Assembly (NCBI GenBank): GCA_030433335.1
Contig: JAUILL010000014.1
Location: 27,258-91,257, forward strand
DNA: 64,000 nucleotides
Direction of reading: 5' to 3'
Source of the DNA: Alphaproteobacteria bacterium
GTDB taxonomy: Bacteria > Pseudomonadota > Alphaproteobacteria > Rhodobacterales > Rhodobacteraceae
Of this stretch, positions 41,070-50,119 are shown one piece after another. The first letter of the stretch is position 1; each line of letters begins with the position of its first letter. The notes below the pieces were generated by a model, which searched no databases, was not told where the DNA came from, and worked only from the letters and a program-made list of their open reading frames with translations. A program made the position numbers and the translations under genes.

Positions 41070-42181
41070 AGCGACCTGAGACAGAGGCCGAACTGGCCGA
41101 ACTGATTGCGGGGCGGGATGCGCCCTTGTGGATTCGCGGCGGCGGGACTGCCGGTGTGGTGCCTGATGGGGCAGATGTGCTGAAAACCAGCGGGCTGGCA
41201 GGGATTTCGCTGTACGAGCCTGGAGCGCTAACTTTGGTGGTGAAGGCGGGGACGCCTTTGGCCGAGGTTCAGGGTGTGCTGGCGGCTGAGGGGCAGCGTT
41301 TGGCGTTTGAACCTGCGGATTTACGTGGGGTTCTGGAAGCCTCGGGCGAGCCGACGATTGGTGCTGTGGCAGCGATGAACGTGAGTGGGCCGCGCCGGAT
41401 TCAGGCGGGGGCCTGCCGCGATTTCATGCTGGGGGTTCGCTATGTGGATGGTCTGGGGACCATCGTGAAGAATGGCGGGCGGGTGATGAAGAACGTCACC
41501 GGCTATGATCTGGTCAAGCTGATGTCGGGGGCCTGCGGGACTTTGGGCGTGCTGACCGAGGTGTCGATGAAGGTGCTCCCGATGCCAGAGGCGCAGGGCT
41601 GCGTGATGGTGGATGGCTTGGCGCCCGATGCAGCCGTTCACGCGATGTCGGCGGCGCTGGGATCGCCCTATGACGTGACGGGGGCGGCGCATTTGCCTGT
41701 GGGCGTGGATGGCGCACCAGCGACGATGGTACGGGTCGAAGGGTTTGGTGCTCAGGTCGACTACCGGACCGGCAAGCTGCGCGATCTGCTGGGGCGGTTC
41801 GGTGACGTGCGGGTCGAGACGGACGCAGAGCGTGTGACGGCCGGTTGGCGCTATGTCCGTGATCTGGAGGGGTTGGTCGGGGTCGAGGGTGACCTGTGGC
41901 GGATCTCGGTCAAGCCGTCGGATGGGCCTGCTGTTCTGGCTGGGCTGAACGCCGTGAAGGCGCAGATGGACTGGGGCGGTGGTCTGATCTGGGCTGTGGT
42001 GCCTGCGGGGACCGATGTGCGGGAGCGGATGGGTGTGGCGGGTCACGCGACGCTTGTGCGCGGAAGCGGGCAGCCTCGGTTTCATCCGGAAACCCCTGTA
42101 AATGCGCAGCTCGCGGCGGGCTTGCGTGCGAAATTCGATCCCAAGGGGATGTTCAACCCCGGCCTGATGGGAGCCAACTGA
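41063..42181 (+). CDS. glcE: Glycolate oxidase subunit GlcE
   Basis: A 372-residue second FAD-domain subunit of glycolate dehydrogenase. The N-terminus RPETEAELAELIAG is the family start, GGGTAGVVPDGADVL is near residues 27-41, and the VGAMNVSGPRR-like segment reads GAVAAMNVSGPRRIQAG near 97-113. KNVTGYDLVKLMSGACGTLG, near 145-164, is diagnostic. ATG 41063 is chosen on this N-terminus, though no strong ribosome site precedes it; GTG 41027 in frame would add repeat-derived residues. The stop overlaps the glcF start by one base. Confidence 0.93.
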   Translation: MNKRPETEAELAELIAGRDAPLWIRGGGTAGVVPDGADVLKTSGLAGISLYEPGALTLVVKAGTPLAEVQGVLAAEGQRLAFEPADLRGVLEASGEPTIGAVAAMNVSGPRRIQAGACRDFMLGVRYVDGLGTIVKNGGRVMKNVTGYDLVKLMSGACGTLGVLTEVSMKVLPMPEAQGCVMVDGLAPDAAVHAMSAALGSPYDVTGAAHLPVGVDGAPATMVRVEGFGAQVDYRTGKLRDLLGRFGDVRVETDAERVTAGWRYVRDLEGLVGVEGDLWRISVKPSDGPAVLAGLNAVKAQMDWGGGLIWAVVPAGTDVRERMGVAGHATLVRGSGQPRFHPETPVNAQLAAGLRAKFDPKGMFNPGLMGAN

Positions 42182-43497
42182 TGCAGACCTTTTTCACCGA
42201 ACAGCAGCTTCAGGATCCCGGCACCAAGCGTGCAAACGAGGTGCTGCGCACCTGCGTCCATTGCGGGTTCTGTACCGCGACCTGTCCGACCTATCAGGTG
42301 CTGGGGGACGAGTTGGACAGCCCTCGTGGCCGCATCTACCTGATCAAGGATATGCTGGAAAACAACCGCGTGCCGGACGAGAAGACTGTGCGCCACGTGG
42401 ACCGATGCCTGAGCTGTCTGGCCTGTATGACCACCTGTCCGTCGGGCGTGCACTATATGCATCTGGTCGATCATGCGCGTGCCTATATCGAAAAAAACTA
42501 CACACGTCCGTGGCATGACCGTGCCCTGCGTTGGACGCTGGCGCAGATTCTGCCCTATCCCTCGCGATTCCGGTTCGCGCTCTTTTTGGCGAAACTGGGT
42601 CGTCCGTTCAAAGGCTTGGTGCCCGACCCGCGGTTGAAAGCGATGCTTGAGATGGCACCGAAATACGTGCCTCCGGTCAGCGCCAACGATGCGCCACAGA
42701 CTTTCGAGCCCGTTGCGAAAAAGAAGATGCGCGTTGCGCTGATGACTGGATGTGCGCAAAAGGCGCTGAACACCGACATCAATAATGCAACTATACGTTT
42801 GCTTCGCAGACTCGGCTGCGAGGTGGTGATCGCGAAAGGTGCGGGGTGCTGTGGCGCTCTCACTCATCACATGGGGCGCGAAAACGACAGCCATGTCGCT
42901 GCGGCGGCAAATATCCGCGCATGGATGCGCGAATTTGAGCAGGGCGGTTTGGACGCGATTGTAATCAATACCAGCGGTTGCGGCACGACAGTCAAAGACT
43001 ATTGGCACATGTTCAGAAACAGTGAGCTCTCTGCAGCGGCCGAGCAGGTTTCCGCTTTGGCTATGGATATCAGCGAGCTTTTGCTCAAGCTCGACATCCC
43101 CGAAGGTGAAAACAAGAACTTGCGGGTCGCCTACCATGCGGCGTGTTCCTTGCAACATGGCCAGCAAGTAAAGTCCGCTCCAAAGGAGCTGTTGAAGAAG
43201 GTGGGATTCCAGGTGCTTGAGCCGAGTGATCCCCATCTGTGCTGCGGCAGTGCAGGGACATACAACCTGATGCAGCCCGAAATTTCCGGTAAGCTCAAGG
43301 AACGCAAGGTCCGCACCCTTGAGGCCACGCAGCCCGACGTGATTGCTGCCGGAAACATCGGGTGTCTGATGCAGATTGGCTCCGGCACAAACCTGCCGAT
43401 TGTTCACAGTGTCGAGCTCTTGGATTGGGCGACCGGCGGACCTCTGCCGCGTGCTATGGGGGGTGTTTGCCCAGGAGAAGTCCCGATTTTGGTTTAA
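42181..43497 (+). CDS. glcF: Glycolate oxidase iron-sulfur subunit GlcF
   Basis: A 438-residue electron-transfer subunit of glycolate dehydrogenase. Two 4Fe-4S motifs are intact: CVHCGFCTATCP near residues 22-33 and CLSCLACMTTCPSG near 77-90. Two CCG (cysteine-rich) domains follow, with GAGCCGALTHHMG near 220-232 and HLCCGSAGTYNLMQ near 350-363. It should pass electrons from the GlcDE flavins to the quinone pool at the membrane. ATG 42181 overlaps the glcE TGA. Confidence 0.96.
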   Translation: MQTFFTEQQLQDPGTKRANEVLRTCVHCGFCTATCPTYQVLGDELDSPRGRIYLIKDMLENNRVPDEKTVRHVDRCLSCLACMTTCPSGVHYMHLVDHARAYIEKNYTRPWHDRALRWTLAQILPYPSRFRFALFLAKLGRPFKGLVPDPRLKAMLEMAPKYVPPVSANDAPQTFEPVAKKKMRVALMTGCAQKALNTDINNATIRLLRRLGCEVVIAKGAGCCGALTHHMGRENDSHVAAAANIRAWMREFEQGGLDAIVINTSGCGTTVKDYWHMFRNSELSAAAEQVSALAMDISELLLKLDIPEGENKNLRVAYHAACSLQHGQQVKSAPKELLKKVGFQVLEPSDPHLCCGSAGTYNLMQPEISGKLKERKVRTLEATQPDVIAAGNIGCLMQIGSGTNLPIVHSVELLDWATGGPLPRAMGGVCPGEVPILV

Positions 43498-43560
43498 CCC
43501 GCCCTACTTTTGCCTCATCCTGAGATTATTGCGAAAGGTGAGTGTAAGTGGAGGTTGGGT

Positions 43561-44382
43561 TTGCGCTTCATACTGGCAGCAATCGCGCTTTGTTTCGGAA
43601 TGACTGCGGCCGACGCCGCAAGTGAGACAGAGTTGCGTCGTCTGGAAACCGGCGTCGACAGCCGCGGCTGGGAAGGCGTGGGTCGTCTGGACGTGGGCGG
43701 CAAAGGCTTCTGCACAGGTGCGCTTGTTGCGCCTGATCTTGTGCTGACCGCAGCGCACTGCCTCTTCGACAAGGAAACTGGCCAGCGCGTCGATCTGGAC
43801 CAGATGGAGTTTCTGGCTGGGTGGCGGAATGGTCGAGCGCTGGCCTATCGCGGGATTCGCCGTGCGGTGACACATCCCTCTTACCGCTACGACCGCAGCG
43901 AAGGGCCAGAGCGCGTGCGTCTGGATTTGGCGTTGCTCGAGCTGGTGCAGCCGATCCGAAACACGCAGGTCACGCCTTTCCCGACTGCGCCGCTGCCGCA
44001 CCGCGGTGCCGAGGTTGGCGTGGTTTCTTATGCCTATGATCGGGCCGAGGCTCCCTCTCTACAAGAGGTGTGTAATGTGATGTCCGTGCAGGATGGGGTG
44101 ATCGTTCTGTCCTGTGATGTGGACTTCGGGTCTTCTGGTGCACCGATCTTCCAGATCACGCCCTACGGTGCGAAAATTGTGTCTGTGGTTGCAGCCAAGG
44201 CCGAAGTGAATGGCGACCCCGTCGCATTGGGATCGGACCTGTCGCTGGCCTACCGCGAGCTCCGTGCAGAGCTAGAGATGGACAACGTACGCAACACCAT
44301 GGGGGCCAAAGGTCCGCGCCACGTGATTGTCGGCCAGAACACGCACACCAACGGCACGGGCGCGAAATTCATTCGTCCCTGA
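43561..44382 (+). CDS. Trypsin-like serine protease
   Basis: A 273-residue secreted S1 peptidase. The signal peptide is MRFILAAIALCFGMTAADAA. The catalytic triad is visible: His in LVLTAAHCLFD, Asp in RLDLALLELVQP, and Ser in FGSSGAPIFQ (the family GDSGG is altered to GSSGA). Disulfide cysteines flank the His and Ser as usual. TTG 43561 is chosen as start because GGAGG lies six bases upstream and the signal peptide begins there; a longer frame to 43510 adds unlike residues. It follows glcF by 63 bases. The target is unknown. Confidence 0.85.
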   Translation: MRFILAAIALCFGMTAADAASETELRRLETGVDSRGWEGVGRLDVGGKGFCTGALVAPDLVLTAAHCLFDKETGQRVDLDQMEFLAGWRNGRALAYRGIRRAVTHPSYRYDRSEGPERVRLDLALLELVQPIRNTQVTPFPTAPLPHRGAEVGVVSYAYDRAEAPSLQEVCNVMSVQDGVIVLSCDVDFGSSGAPIFQITPYGAKIVSVVAAKAEVNGDPVALGSDLSLAYRELRAELEMDNVRNTMGAKGPRHVIVGQNTHTNGTGAKFIRP

Positions 44383-44386
44383 CCCT

Positions 44387-44415
44387 CTTGAAAGGCTGAT
44401 CAGCCCTCCCCAAAT
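44387..44415 (+). promoter_or_regulatory. Sigma-32 (RpoH)-like heat-shock promoter for the Hsp20 gene
   Basis: CTTGAAA at 44387-44393, a 14-base spacer, then CCCCAAAT at 44408-44415. This fits the RpoH consensus CTTGAAA-N(13-15)-CCCCATNT with one mismatch, 97 bases ahead of a small heat-shock gene. Confidence 0.65.
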
Positions 44416-44511
44416 TGTGTTGAGTAGATGCCCATGATGGGGTCCACGCCCACCCCTGCCTGTCCATGTCGGAAGGCACAGCAACACAGTTATCGCTTTA
44501 CGGAGGATGAC

Positions 44512-44976
44512 ATGCGTAACTTTGATCTGGCCCCCCTGTACCGGGCCACTGTCGGTTTTGACCAAATTGCGGACCTGATGGATCGGGTTCTGGCGAACGA
44601 TGCCCCGCAGCCGACCTACCCCCCATATAATATCGAAAAAACCGCCGACGATGCCTATCGCATCTCGATCGCTGTTGCCGGCTTCGGCGCAGAAGATCTG
44701 AGTGTCGAGGTCAAGGAAAAGGCGCTGGTCGTCTCGGCCCGCAAGGGCGACGAGGACACCCCACGCACCTACCTGCATCGCGGCATTGCGACCCGCGCGT
44801 TCGAGCGTCGCTTTCACCTAGCGGACCATGTCCGCGTTGTTGGCGCGACCCACACCGATGGGATGCTGCACATCGACCTGAAGCGGGAAATCCCCGAAGC
44901 GCTGAAACCGCGCCGGATCGAGATCGCATCGACCAAGCCCGCGGGCCAGTCGATCGAAGGCCACGCCAACGCGTGA
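44512..44976 (+). CDS. Hsp20/alpha-crystallin family small heat-shock protein
   Basis: A 154-residue holdase of the IbpA class. The N-terminus MRNFDLAPLYRATVGFDQIADLM is the alphaproteobacterial form (two blocks), the alpha-crystallin domain covers residues ~38-130 (PYNIEKTADDAYRISIAVAG, then GIATRAFERRFHLADHV), and the C-terminal tail carries no clear I-x-I/V anchor other than RRIEIAS. ATG 44512 has CGGAGG upstream at 44501. An RpoH-like promoter lies at 44387 and a terminator at 45001, so it is likely monocistronic. Confidence 0.93.
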   Translation: MRNFDLAPLYRATVGFDQIADLMDRVLANDAPQPTYPPYNIEKTADDAYRISIAVAGFGAEDLSVEVKEKALVVSARKGDEDTPRTYLHRGIATRAFERRFHLADHVRVVGATHTDGMLHIDLKREIPEALKPRRIEIASTKPAGQSIEGHANA

Positions 44977-45000
44977 CCGCCTATTCAGGGTGAATGACAG

Positions 45001-45031
45001 GGGGCTCGGCGCATCGCCGGGCCCCTTTGCT
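45001..45031 (+). terminator. Terminator after the Hsp20 gene
   Basis: GGGGCTCGGCG (45001-45011) pairs with CGCCGGGCCCC (45015-45025), one G-T pair, with a CAT loop and a T-rich run after. It lies between the Hsp20 gene and the convergent oxidoreductase gene. Confidence 0.8.
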
Positions 45032-45033
45032 CT

Positions 45034-45999
45034 TTATCCGAGCGACAGGACTACAGTGCCGCGCGCGTGGCGGGTCTGAACGCGGCTGTGCGCCTCGAAC
45101 ACGTCGATCAGGTCGTAGACACGGTCCACAACCGGCTTTAGCTTGCCTTCGGTCATCAGGGCGGTCAGCTCCTGCATATCCTCGGGCTTGTCGTCGTTGA
45201 CGTGCAGTTTCATCCGCTTGCCACCCTTCTTCAGGGTCATGAGCTGTCGCAGCTCCCGAACGCCGAAATTCAGCGGGACATACAGGCCGGACTTCTTCAG
45301 CACCTTATGCGCCTTGGGAAAGGTGCTGGCCCCGACGCAGTCAAACACCACGTCATAAGTTTCTTTGCCCGCAAGCGGATCGGTGTCGTGGTAGTTGATC
45401 ACCGTATCCGCGCCGAGGGTCTGAGCAAGGTCCTCGCTGGTGCCGCCGCACACGGCCGTCACATGGGCGCCCTTGGCTTTGGCTATTTGCGTAGCATAGG
45501 CCCCGACGCCGCCTGTGGCGCCTATGATCAGGATGCGTTGGCCTTCTTTCAGCTCTGCCACATCCCGCAGGAACACCAGCGCACAGAGCCCGCCGAAGGG
45601 CACGGCAGCCGCGTCCGAGTATTCCAGCGTTTCCGGCATTTCGGCCACAGCGCGATCTTCGTTGATGGTCAGGTACTCCGCATGGGCCCCGCCGCCCGAG
45701 AAGCCAAACACCTTTTGTCCGGTTTTAAATTTGGAAACGCCTGCGCCGACCTCGGTCACTTCGCCCGCAAAGGTCATCCCGAGGATTGGTTTGCGCGGCC
45801 TGAATAACCCGAACATCAAGCGCCCGATGATCCACAGCCCACCGGGGAAGTCCGACGCGCGTAGGCGCCAGTCGGCAGTCGTCACAGCGCTCGCATGGAC
45901 GCGGACCTGGATTTCTTTGGCCTTGGGTTTGGGGGTCGGACGCAGCTCTAACCGCAATACATCCGGCGCCCCGTACGATCTGTACGAAACTGATTTCAT
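45034..45999 (-). CDS. NAD(P)-dependent zinc-independent alcohol dehydrogenase / quinone oxidoreductase (MDR)
   Basis: A 321-residue medium-chain dehydrogenase/reductase. The N-terminal GroES-like domain opens MKSVSYRSYGAPDVLRLEL; the Rossmann part has the NAD(P) motif ILIIGATGGVGAYATQIAKA near residue 147-164. The catalytic-zinc Cys and the four-Cys structural zinc site are absent, so it belongs with quinone oxidoreductase-like members. It is divergent from a LysR regulator gene (98 bases apart), which suggests that the regulator controls it. The substrate is unknown. Confidence 0.9.
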   Translation of the reverse strand: MKSVSYRSYGAPDVLRLELRPTPKPKAKEIQVRVHASAVTTADWRLRASDFPGGLWIIGRLMFGLFRPRKPILGMTFAGEVTEVGAGVSKFKTGQKVFGFSGGGAHAEYLTINEDRAVAEMPETLEYSDAAAVPFGGLCALVFLRDVAELKEGQRILIIGATGGVGAYATQIAKAKGAHVTAVCGGTSEDLAQTLGADTVINYHDTDPLAGKETYDVVFDCVGASTFPKAHKVLKKSGLYVPLNFGVRELRQLMTLKKGGKRMKLHVNDDKPEDMQELTALMTEGKLKPVVDRVYDLIDVFEAHSRVQTRHARGTVVLSLG

Positions 46000-46030
46000 C
46001 TTAGAATGTCCTGAATGGTGTGATCTTTAG

Positions 46031-46080
46031 TCGAAATTAACTAGAATCGGTCCATTAAAAAATTATCGAAATTCAGACCG
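46031..46080. promoter_or_regulatory. Candidate LysR-binding region
   Basis: The 98-base divergent interval (46000-46097) is AT-rich and holds two TCGAAATT direct repeats (46031-46038 and 46066-46073) and a GGTC/GACC pair flanking the second. Such repeats between a LysR gene and its divergent target are typical operator places. The exact site is not proven. Confidence 0.35.
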
Positions 46081-46097
46081 GACATATACAGATTCGC

Positions 46098-46994
46098 ATG
46101 GATTGGACCCGCGTAAAATTTGACTGGAACCACGCGCGTGCGTTTCTTGTCACCGCAGAAGAGGGCTCTTTGTCCGCGGCCGCGCGTGCTTTGGGCATGA
46201 CGCAGCCGACCTTGGGCCGTCAGGTGGCCGCGCTTGAGGATGAGTTGGGGATCGCCCTGTTCGACCGCGTGGGGCGCGGGCTAGAGTTGACCGAATCCGG
46301 TGATAGCCTGCTCGCTCATGTCCGTGCGATGGCCGAGGCGGCGGGCAGTCTGTCCTTGACCGCCACGGGCAAATCCCAGTCCATCGAGGGCACGATCCGC
46401 ATCACCGCTAGCGAGATTTACGCGGCTTATCTGTTGCCCCCGATCCTGCCCCTGATCCGCCAGAAAGCTCCTGATCTGACCGTAGAGATCGTGGCCAAGA
46501 ACGATATCTCGGACCTGCAACGGCGCGAGGCAGACATCGCTCTGCGCAATGCCCCGCCCGAGGGCGACACCCTGATCGCCCGCAAAATCGCCGAGGATTA
46601 CGGCTATCTCTTCTCGACCGAGGATTACGCGGAAAAGCTGGGGGACCTGCGGGACGAAGTCAACCTGCAGCGCGCCAGCTTCATCGGGATGGAGCACAAC
46701 GACCGCTTGATCGGTGGACTAAATAAGATGGGGCTGGGAGTGACTGCGCAGAACTTCCCCTATCAAACCAGCGATCATCTGGTGCACTGGGAAATGGCCA
46801 AGCAAGGGCTCGGCGTGGGGATCGTTCCGGTGTGGCTTGGGGACTCTACGCGAGACATGGCGCGGGTCGATTGCGGGCTTGACCCGATCTCTTATCCTGT
46901 CTGGCTGGTCGCTCACAAAGAACTGCAGACCAGCCGAAAAATCCGGCTGGTCTTTGATCTACTGGCGGCAGAGGTGCCGCGCCTGCTGGGTTAG
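46098..46994 (+). CDS. LysR family transcriptional regulator
   Basis: A 298-residue regulator. The winged helix-turn-helix covers residues ~8-66 (FLVTAEEGSLSAAARALGMT, then QPTLGRQVAALEDELG), followed by a LysR substrate-binding domain (GTIRITASEIYAAYLLPPIL onwards). It is divergent from the MDR oxidoreductase gene, its probable target, and its 3' end overlaps by four bases the convergent succinate-semialdehyde dehydrogenase gene. The co-inducer is unknown. Confidence 0.93.
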   Translation: MDWTRVKFDWNHARAFLVTAEEGSLSAAARALGMTQPTLGRQVAALEDELGIALFDRVGRGLELTESGDSLLAHVRAMAEAAGSLSLTATGKSQSIEGTIRITASEIYAAYLLPPILPLIRQKAPDLTVEIVAKNDISDLQRREADIALRNAPPEGDTLIARKIAEDYGYLFSTEDYAEKLGDLRDEVNLQRASFIGMEHNDRLIGGLNKMGLGVTAQNFPYQTSDHLVHWEMAKQGLGVGIVPVWLGDSTRDMARVDCGLDPISYPVWLVAHKELQTSRKIRLVFDLLAAEVPRLLG

Positions 46995-48460
46995 ACCGAC
47001 AGGCAGACGTATTTCAGCTCGAGGTATTCCTCGATACCGTGGTGGCTGCCTTCGCGGCCCAGACCCGACTGTTTCACGCCGCCAAAGGGCGCTTGCTCGG
47101 TCGAGATGATGCCGGTGTTTACGCCGACGATGCCGTACTCCAGCGCCTCGGAGACCTTGTGCACGCGGCTCAGGTCCTTGGCATAGAAATACGCGGCGAG
47201 GCCAAAGATGGTGTCGTTCGCCATCTCGATCACTTCGTCGGTGTCCTTGAAGCGGAACAGCGGGGCGAAGGGGCCAAAGGTTTCCTCCTTGGAGACCTTC
47301 ATATCTTGGGTCACGCCGGTCACGATGGTCGGTTCATAGAAGGTGCCGCCTTTTTCATGGGGCTTGCCACCCAAAATTACTTTGGCGCCCTTGGACACAG
47401 CATCTTGCAGGTGGTCTTCGACCTTTTCGACAGCTTTCTCAGTGATCAGCGGGCCCAGATCTGTGCCATCCTCGAGGCCGTTGCCGACCTTCATCGCGGC
47501 GACCTTGGCGCGCAGCTTCTCGGCAAAGGCGTCGTACACGCCGTCCTGCACATAGATGCGGTTTGCACACACGCAGGTCTGGCCGTTGTTGCGGAACTTG
47601 CAGGCGATGGCACCTTCGACTGCGGCATCCAGATCGGCGTCGTCAAACACGATGAAGGGTGCGTTGCCCCCCAGTTCCATGCTGCATTTCATGACCTGAT
47701 CGGCGGCCTGACGCAGCAGGATGCGGCCCACACCGGTCGAACCGGTAAAGGTCAGCTTGCGCACGCTCGGGTTCTCGCAGAATTCCTGACCGATGCCAGC
47801 GGCGTCCGAGGCGGGCAGGATCGACAGGATGCCCTTGGGCAAGCCAGCACGCTCGGCCAGCACGGCCAAGGCCAGCGCTGACAGCGGGGTTTCCGATGCG
47901 GGGCGTGCCACGAACGAACAGCCCGCCGCAATCGCGGGGCCACATTTGCGTGTGATCATCGCAGTGGGGAAGTTCCAAGGGGTGATCGAACCGACGACGC
48001 CAATGGGTTGCTTCAGTACGTGGATGCGCTTGTCGGGCTGGTGGCCGGGGATGATCTCACCCAGAATACGCTTGGCTTCTTCGGCGTAGAACTCGATGAA
48101 GCTGGCACCATAGCTGATCTCGCCGCGCGCCTCGGCCAAGGGTTTGCCTTGCTCGGCGGTCATGATCTTGGCGAGGTCTTCTTGGTTTTCCATGATCAGG
48201 TTGAACCAAGCGCGCATCACGTTCGAGCGGTCCTTGGCGGTGCGGGCGGCCCATTCCTTTTGCGCGAGGCGGCCTTTTTCGACAGCTTCGGCGGTCTGTT
48301 TGCGGGTGACGTCGGCGACCATGGCCAGCACTTCACCGGTCGCGGGGTTGGTCACTTCGAATTGACCGCCTGCGCCGTCCACCCAGTCACCGGCCAAATA
48401 GGCTTGGGTGGCAATCAGGCTGGGATCCGCCAGAATTTCGGAGAGGGGCGATGTGGTCAT
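46991..48460 (-). CDS. gabD: NAD(P)-dependent succinate-semialdehyde dehydrogenase
   Basis: A 489-residue aldehyde dehydrogenase oxidising succinate semialdehyde to succinate in the GABA shunt. Key residues are intact: the NAD-fold GSITPWNFPTAMITRK segment with catalytic Asn, FTGSTGVGRIL, the general base in MELGGNAPFIVFDDAD and the nucleophile Cys in NNGQTCVCANRIYV. The GabD-like subfamily is supported by the overall match; another short-chain semialdehyde is possible. ATG 48460 follows GGAGGC by a few bases; the open frame beyond is rejected. Convergent with the LysR gene. Confidence 0.9.
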   Translation of the reverse strand: MTTSPLSEILADPSLIATQAYLAGDWVDGAGGQFEVTNPATGEVLAMVADVTRKQTAEAVEKGRLAQKEWAARTAKDRSNVMRAWFNLIMENQEDLAKIMTAEQGKPLAEARGEISYGASFIEFYAEEAKRILGEIIPGHQPDKRIHVLKQPIGVVGSITPWNFPTAMITRKCGPAIAAGCSFVARPASETPLSALALAVLAERAGLPKGILSILPASDAAGIGQEFCENPSVRKLTFTGSTGVGRILLRQAADQVMKCSMELGGNAPFIVFDDADLDAAVEGAIACKFRNNGQTCVCANRIYVQDGVYDAFAEKLRAKVAAMKVGNGLEDGTDLGPLITEKAVEKVEDHLQDAVSKGAKVILGGKPHEKGGTFYEPTIVTGVTQDMKVSKEETFGPFAPLFRFKDTDEVIEMANDTIFGLAAYFYAKDLSRVHKVSEALEYGIVGVNTGIISTEQAPFGGVKQSGLGREGSHHGIEEYLELKYVCLSV

Positions 48461-48551
48461 TAGAGCCTCCGTTGGCATTCGTATTTCATTTTCCGCTGGC
48501 ATAGCAGAAGCAGGCCTCGCTACACTTGTCCAGCGAACAGGAGTGTCAGGT

Positions 48552-49328
48552 ATGAACTTGGATCGTGCATACGAGAACACAGCGTTTATCCCGGACGGAA
48601 GTTCCTTTCCCGCGCGATGGAATGCGCAGGCAGAGGCGTTTCGGATCGCGCATTCGGGTTTGTCGCGGCTGGATCGGCCCTATGGCGAAGGCGCGCGGCA
48701 GAAGTACGATCTGTTTTTGCCGGATGGTCCTGCACAGGGCACGCTGATTTTTGTCCATGGCGGCTATTGGAAAGCCTTCGACAAATCTACGTGGTCGCAT
48801 CTGGCGTCGGGCGCGGTGGCGCGGGGATGGGCTGTGGTCATGCCAAGCTACACTCTGTGCCCCGAAGCGCGGATTGCCGAAATTGGCGCAGAGATCGCCA
48901 GCGCTGTCACCCACATCGCGGAGACGTCCAAGGGGCCTTTGGTCCTGACCGGTCACAGCGCGGGCGGGCATTTGGTGGCACGTGTGGTCGCGGGTTTGTT
49001 GCCCGACAAGGTGCTGCACCGGATTCGGCGCGTGGTCCCGATTTCCCCAGTCAGCGATCTGGAGCCGCTGATGCACACCTCAATGAACGAGGTCCTGCGG
49101 ATCGATGCGGATGAAGTGGTGCGAGAGAGCCCTGTGGCTTTGCCCGCGCCCGACGTGCCCGTGACGGTCTGGGTCGGTGGGGCAGAGCGGCCTGCATTTG
49201 TTGAACAAGCGGCCAAGTTGGCGCGCGTCTGGGAGTGTGGGCTCGAGATTGCTGACGGGCGGCACCATTTCGACGTGATTGATGCGCTGGACCGGAACGG
49301 CAAATTGCTGAATTTCCTGCTGGCCTAG
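48552..49328 (+). CDS. Alpha/beta hydrolase, arylformamidase (kynurenine formamidase)-like
   Basis: A 258-residue hydrolase. FVHGGYWKAFDKSTWSHLAS near residues 65-84 carries the HGGYW oxyanion motif of arylformamidases, and the nucleophile elbow is GHSAGGHLVARV near 136-147. DGRHHFDVIDAL at the end holds the probable catalytic His. These enzymes hydrolyse N-formylkynurenine in tryptophan breakdown; no other kynurenine gene is nearby, so only the family is certain. ATG 48552 has CAGG upstream. It is divergent from gabD and overlaps the end of the convergent dehydratase gene by four bases. Confidence 0.82.
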   Translation: MNLDRAYENTAFIPDGSSFPARWNAQAEAFRIAHSGLSRLDRPYGEGARQKYDLFLPDGPAQGTLIFVHGGYWKAFDKSTWSHLASGAVARGWAVVMPSYTLCPEARIAEIGAEIASAVTHIAETSKGPLVLTGHSAGGHLVARVVAGLLPDKVLHRIRRVVPISPVSDLEPLMHTSMNEVLRIDADEVVRESPVALPAPDVPVTVWVGGAERPAFVEQAAKLARVWECGLEIADGRHHFDVIDALDRNGKLLNFLLA

Positions 49329-50119
49329 GTGCGGGCAGTGGCCTGCATGCATTGCCTGCCGTCAGAGCCGCGGACCCACATCGCGCCATCGCTCCCGAGG
49401 CAGAAGGCGATTTGTTCGCCATGCAGGGCAGGGGCCGTCGCGCGGAAGTCAAAGCTTCTGAGTGGGCCGAGGGTACGTTCCGCCAGCAGCATCAGCATTT
49501 GCGCCAGCAGTGGGCCGTGGACCACGAGGCCATTGTAGCCTTCGACATCGCGGCAATAGTCCAGATCGTAGTGAATGCGGTGGCCATTGAAGGTCAGCGC
49601 AGAATAGCGGAACAGATCGGTGCTGGAGAAGCTGCGTTCAAGCAGAACGTCGCCGCCCTCTGGCGCAACTGGCGGGATTGCAGGCGCGGCATCGGGGGCA
49701 GGGTCATTCAGGTAAACGATGTCCTGAAACTCGGTCACGCACAGCACCCCGTCTTGGGTGATGTCATGGCGCACGGTCACAAACCCGAGCGGGCCAGAGC
49801 GCCCCTCTTTGTGCGTGGTTTTGTCGATGGTCGAGGTTTTCTGGGTGGCGACCCCCAGCTTCGCAGAGGCATGAAATGTCAATTGCCCGCCTGCCCACAT
49901 CCTGCGGGGCAGGCCCATGTCAGGCATAATCCCCTGACCGACTTTGGGATGGCCATCGCGACCCAGACCAGAGGCCTCAACCGGATCCCAGAAATAAATC
50001 TGGTGGAAAAAGGGCGGGAGTGTTTCGCCAATGTCCGGTTGGCCCAAGGTGACTGCCAGCGCCTGAGCGCGGGCGGGGTCCAGAATGTCGGTCAGGGTGA
50101 TGGCATCAGCCAAGGGCAA
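49325..50119 (-). CDS. MaoC/FAS1-like hotdog dehydratase (mesaconyl-C4-CoA hydratase-like)
   Basis: A 264-residue double-hotdog protein. The N-terminal half matches FAS1-like dehydratase domains (GLPRRMWAGGQLTFHASAKL). The C-terminal half holds the MaoC-type YSALTFNGHRIHYDLDYCRD and GLVVHGPLLAQMLM segments. Known close relatives hydrate C4- or methylfumaryl-CoA esters. TTG starts at 50119 and 50113 are both possible; the second is better spaced from AAGGAAA. It overlaps the end of the FMN reductase gene, so the two are coupled. Its CoA substrate cannot be deduced here. Confidence 0.8.
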   Translation of the reverse strand: MPLADAITLTDILDPARAQALAVTLGQPDIGETLPPFFHQIYFWDPVEASGLGRDGHPKVGQGIMPDMGLPRRMWAGGQLTFHASAKLGVATQKTSTIDKTTHKEGRSGPLGFVTVRHDITQDGVLCVTEFQDIVYLNDPAPDAAPAIPPVAPEGGDVLLERSFSSTDLFRYSALTFNGHRIHYDLDYCRDVEGYNGLVVHGPLLAQMLMLLAERTLGPLRSFDFRATAPALHGEQIAFCLGSDGAMWVRGSDGRQCMQATART

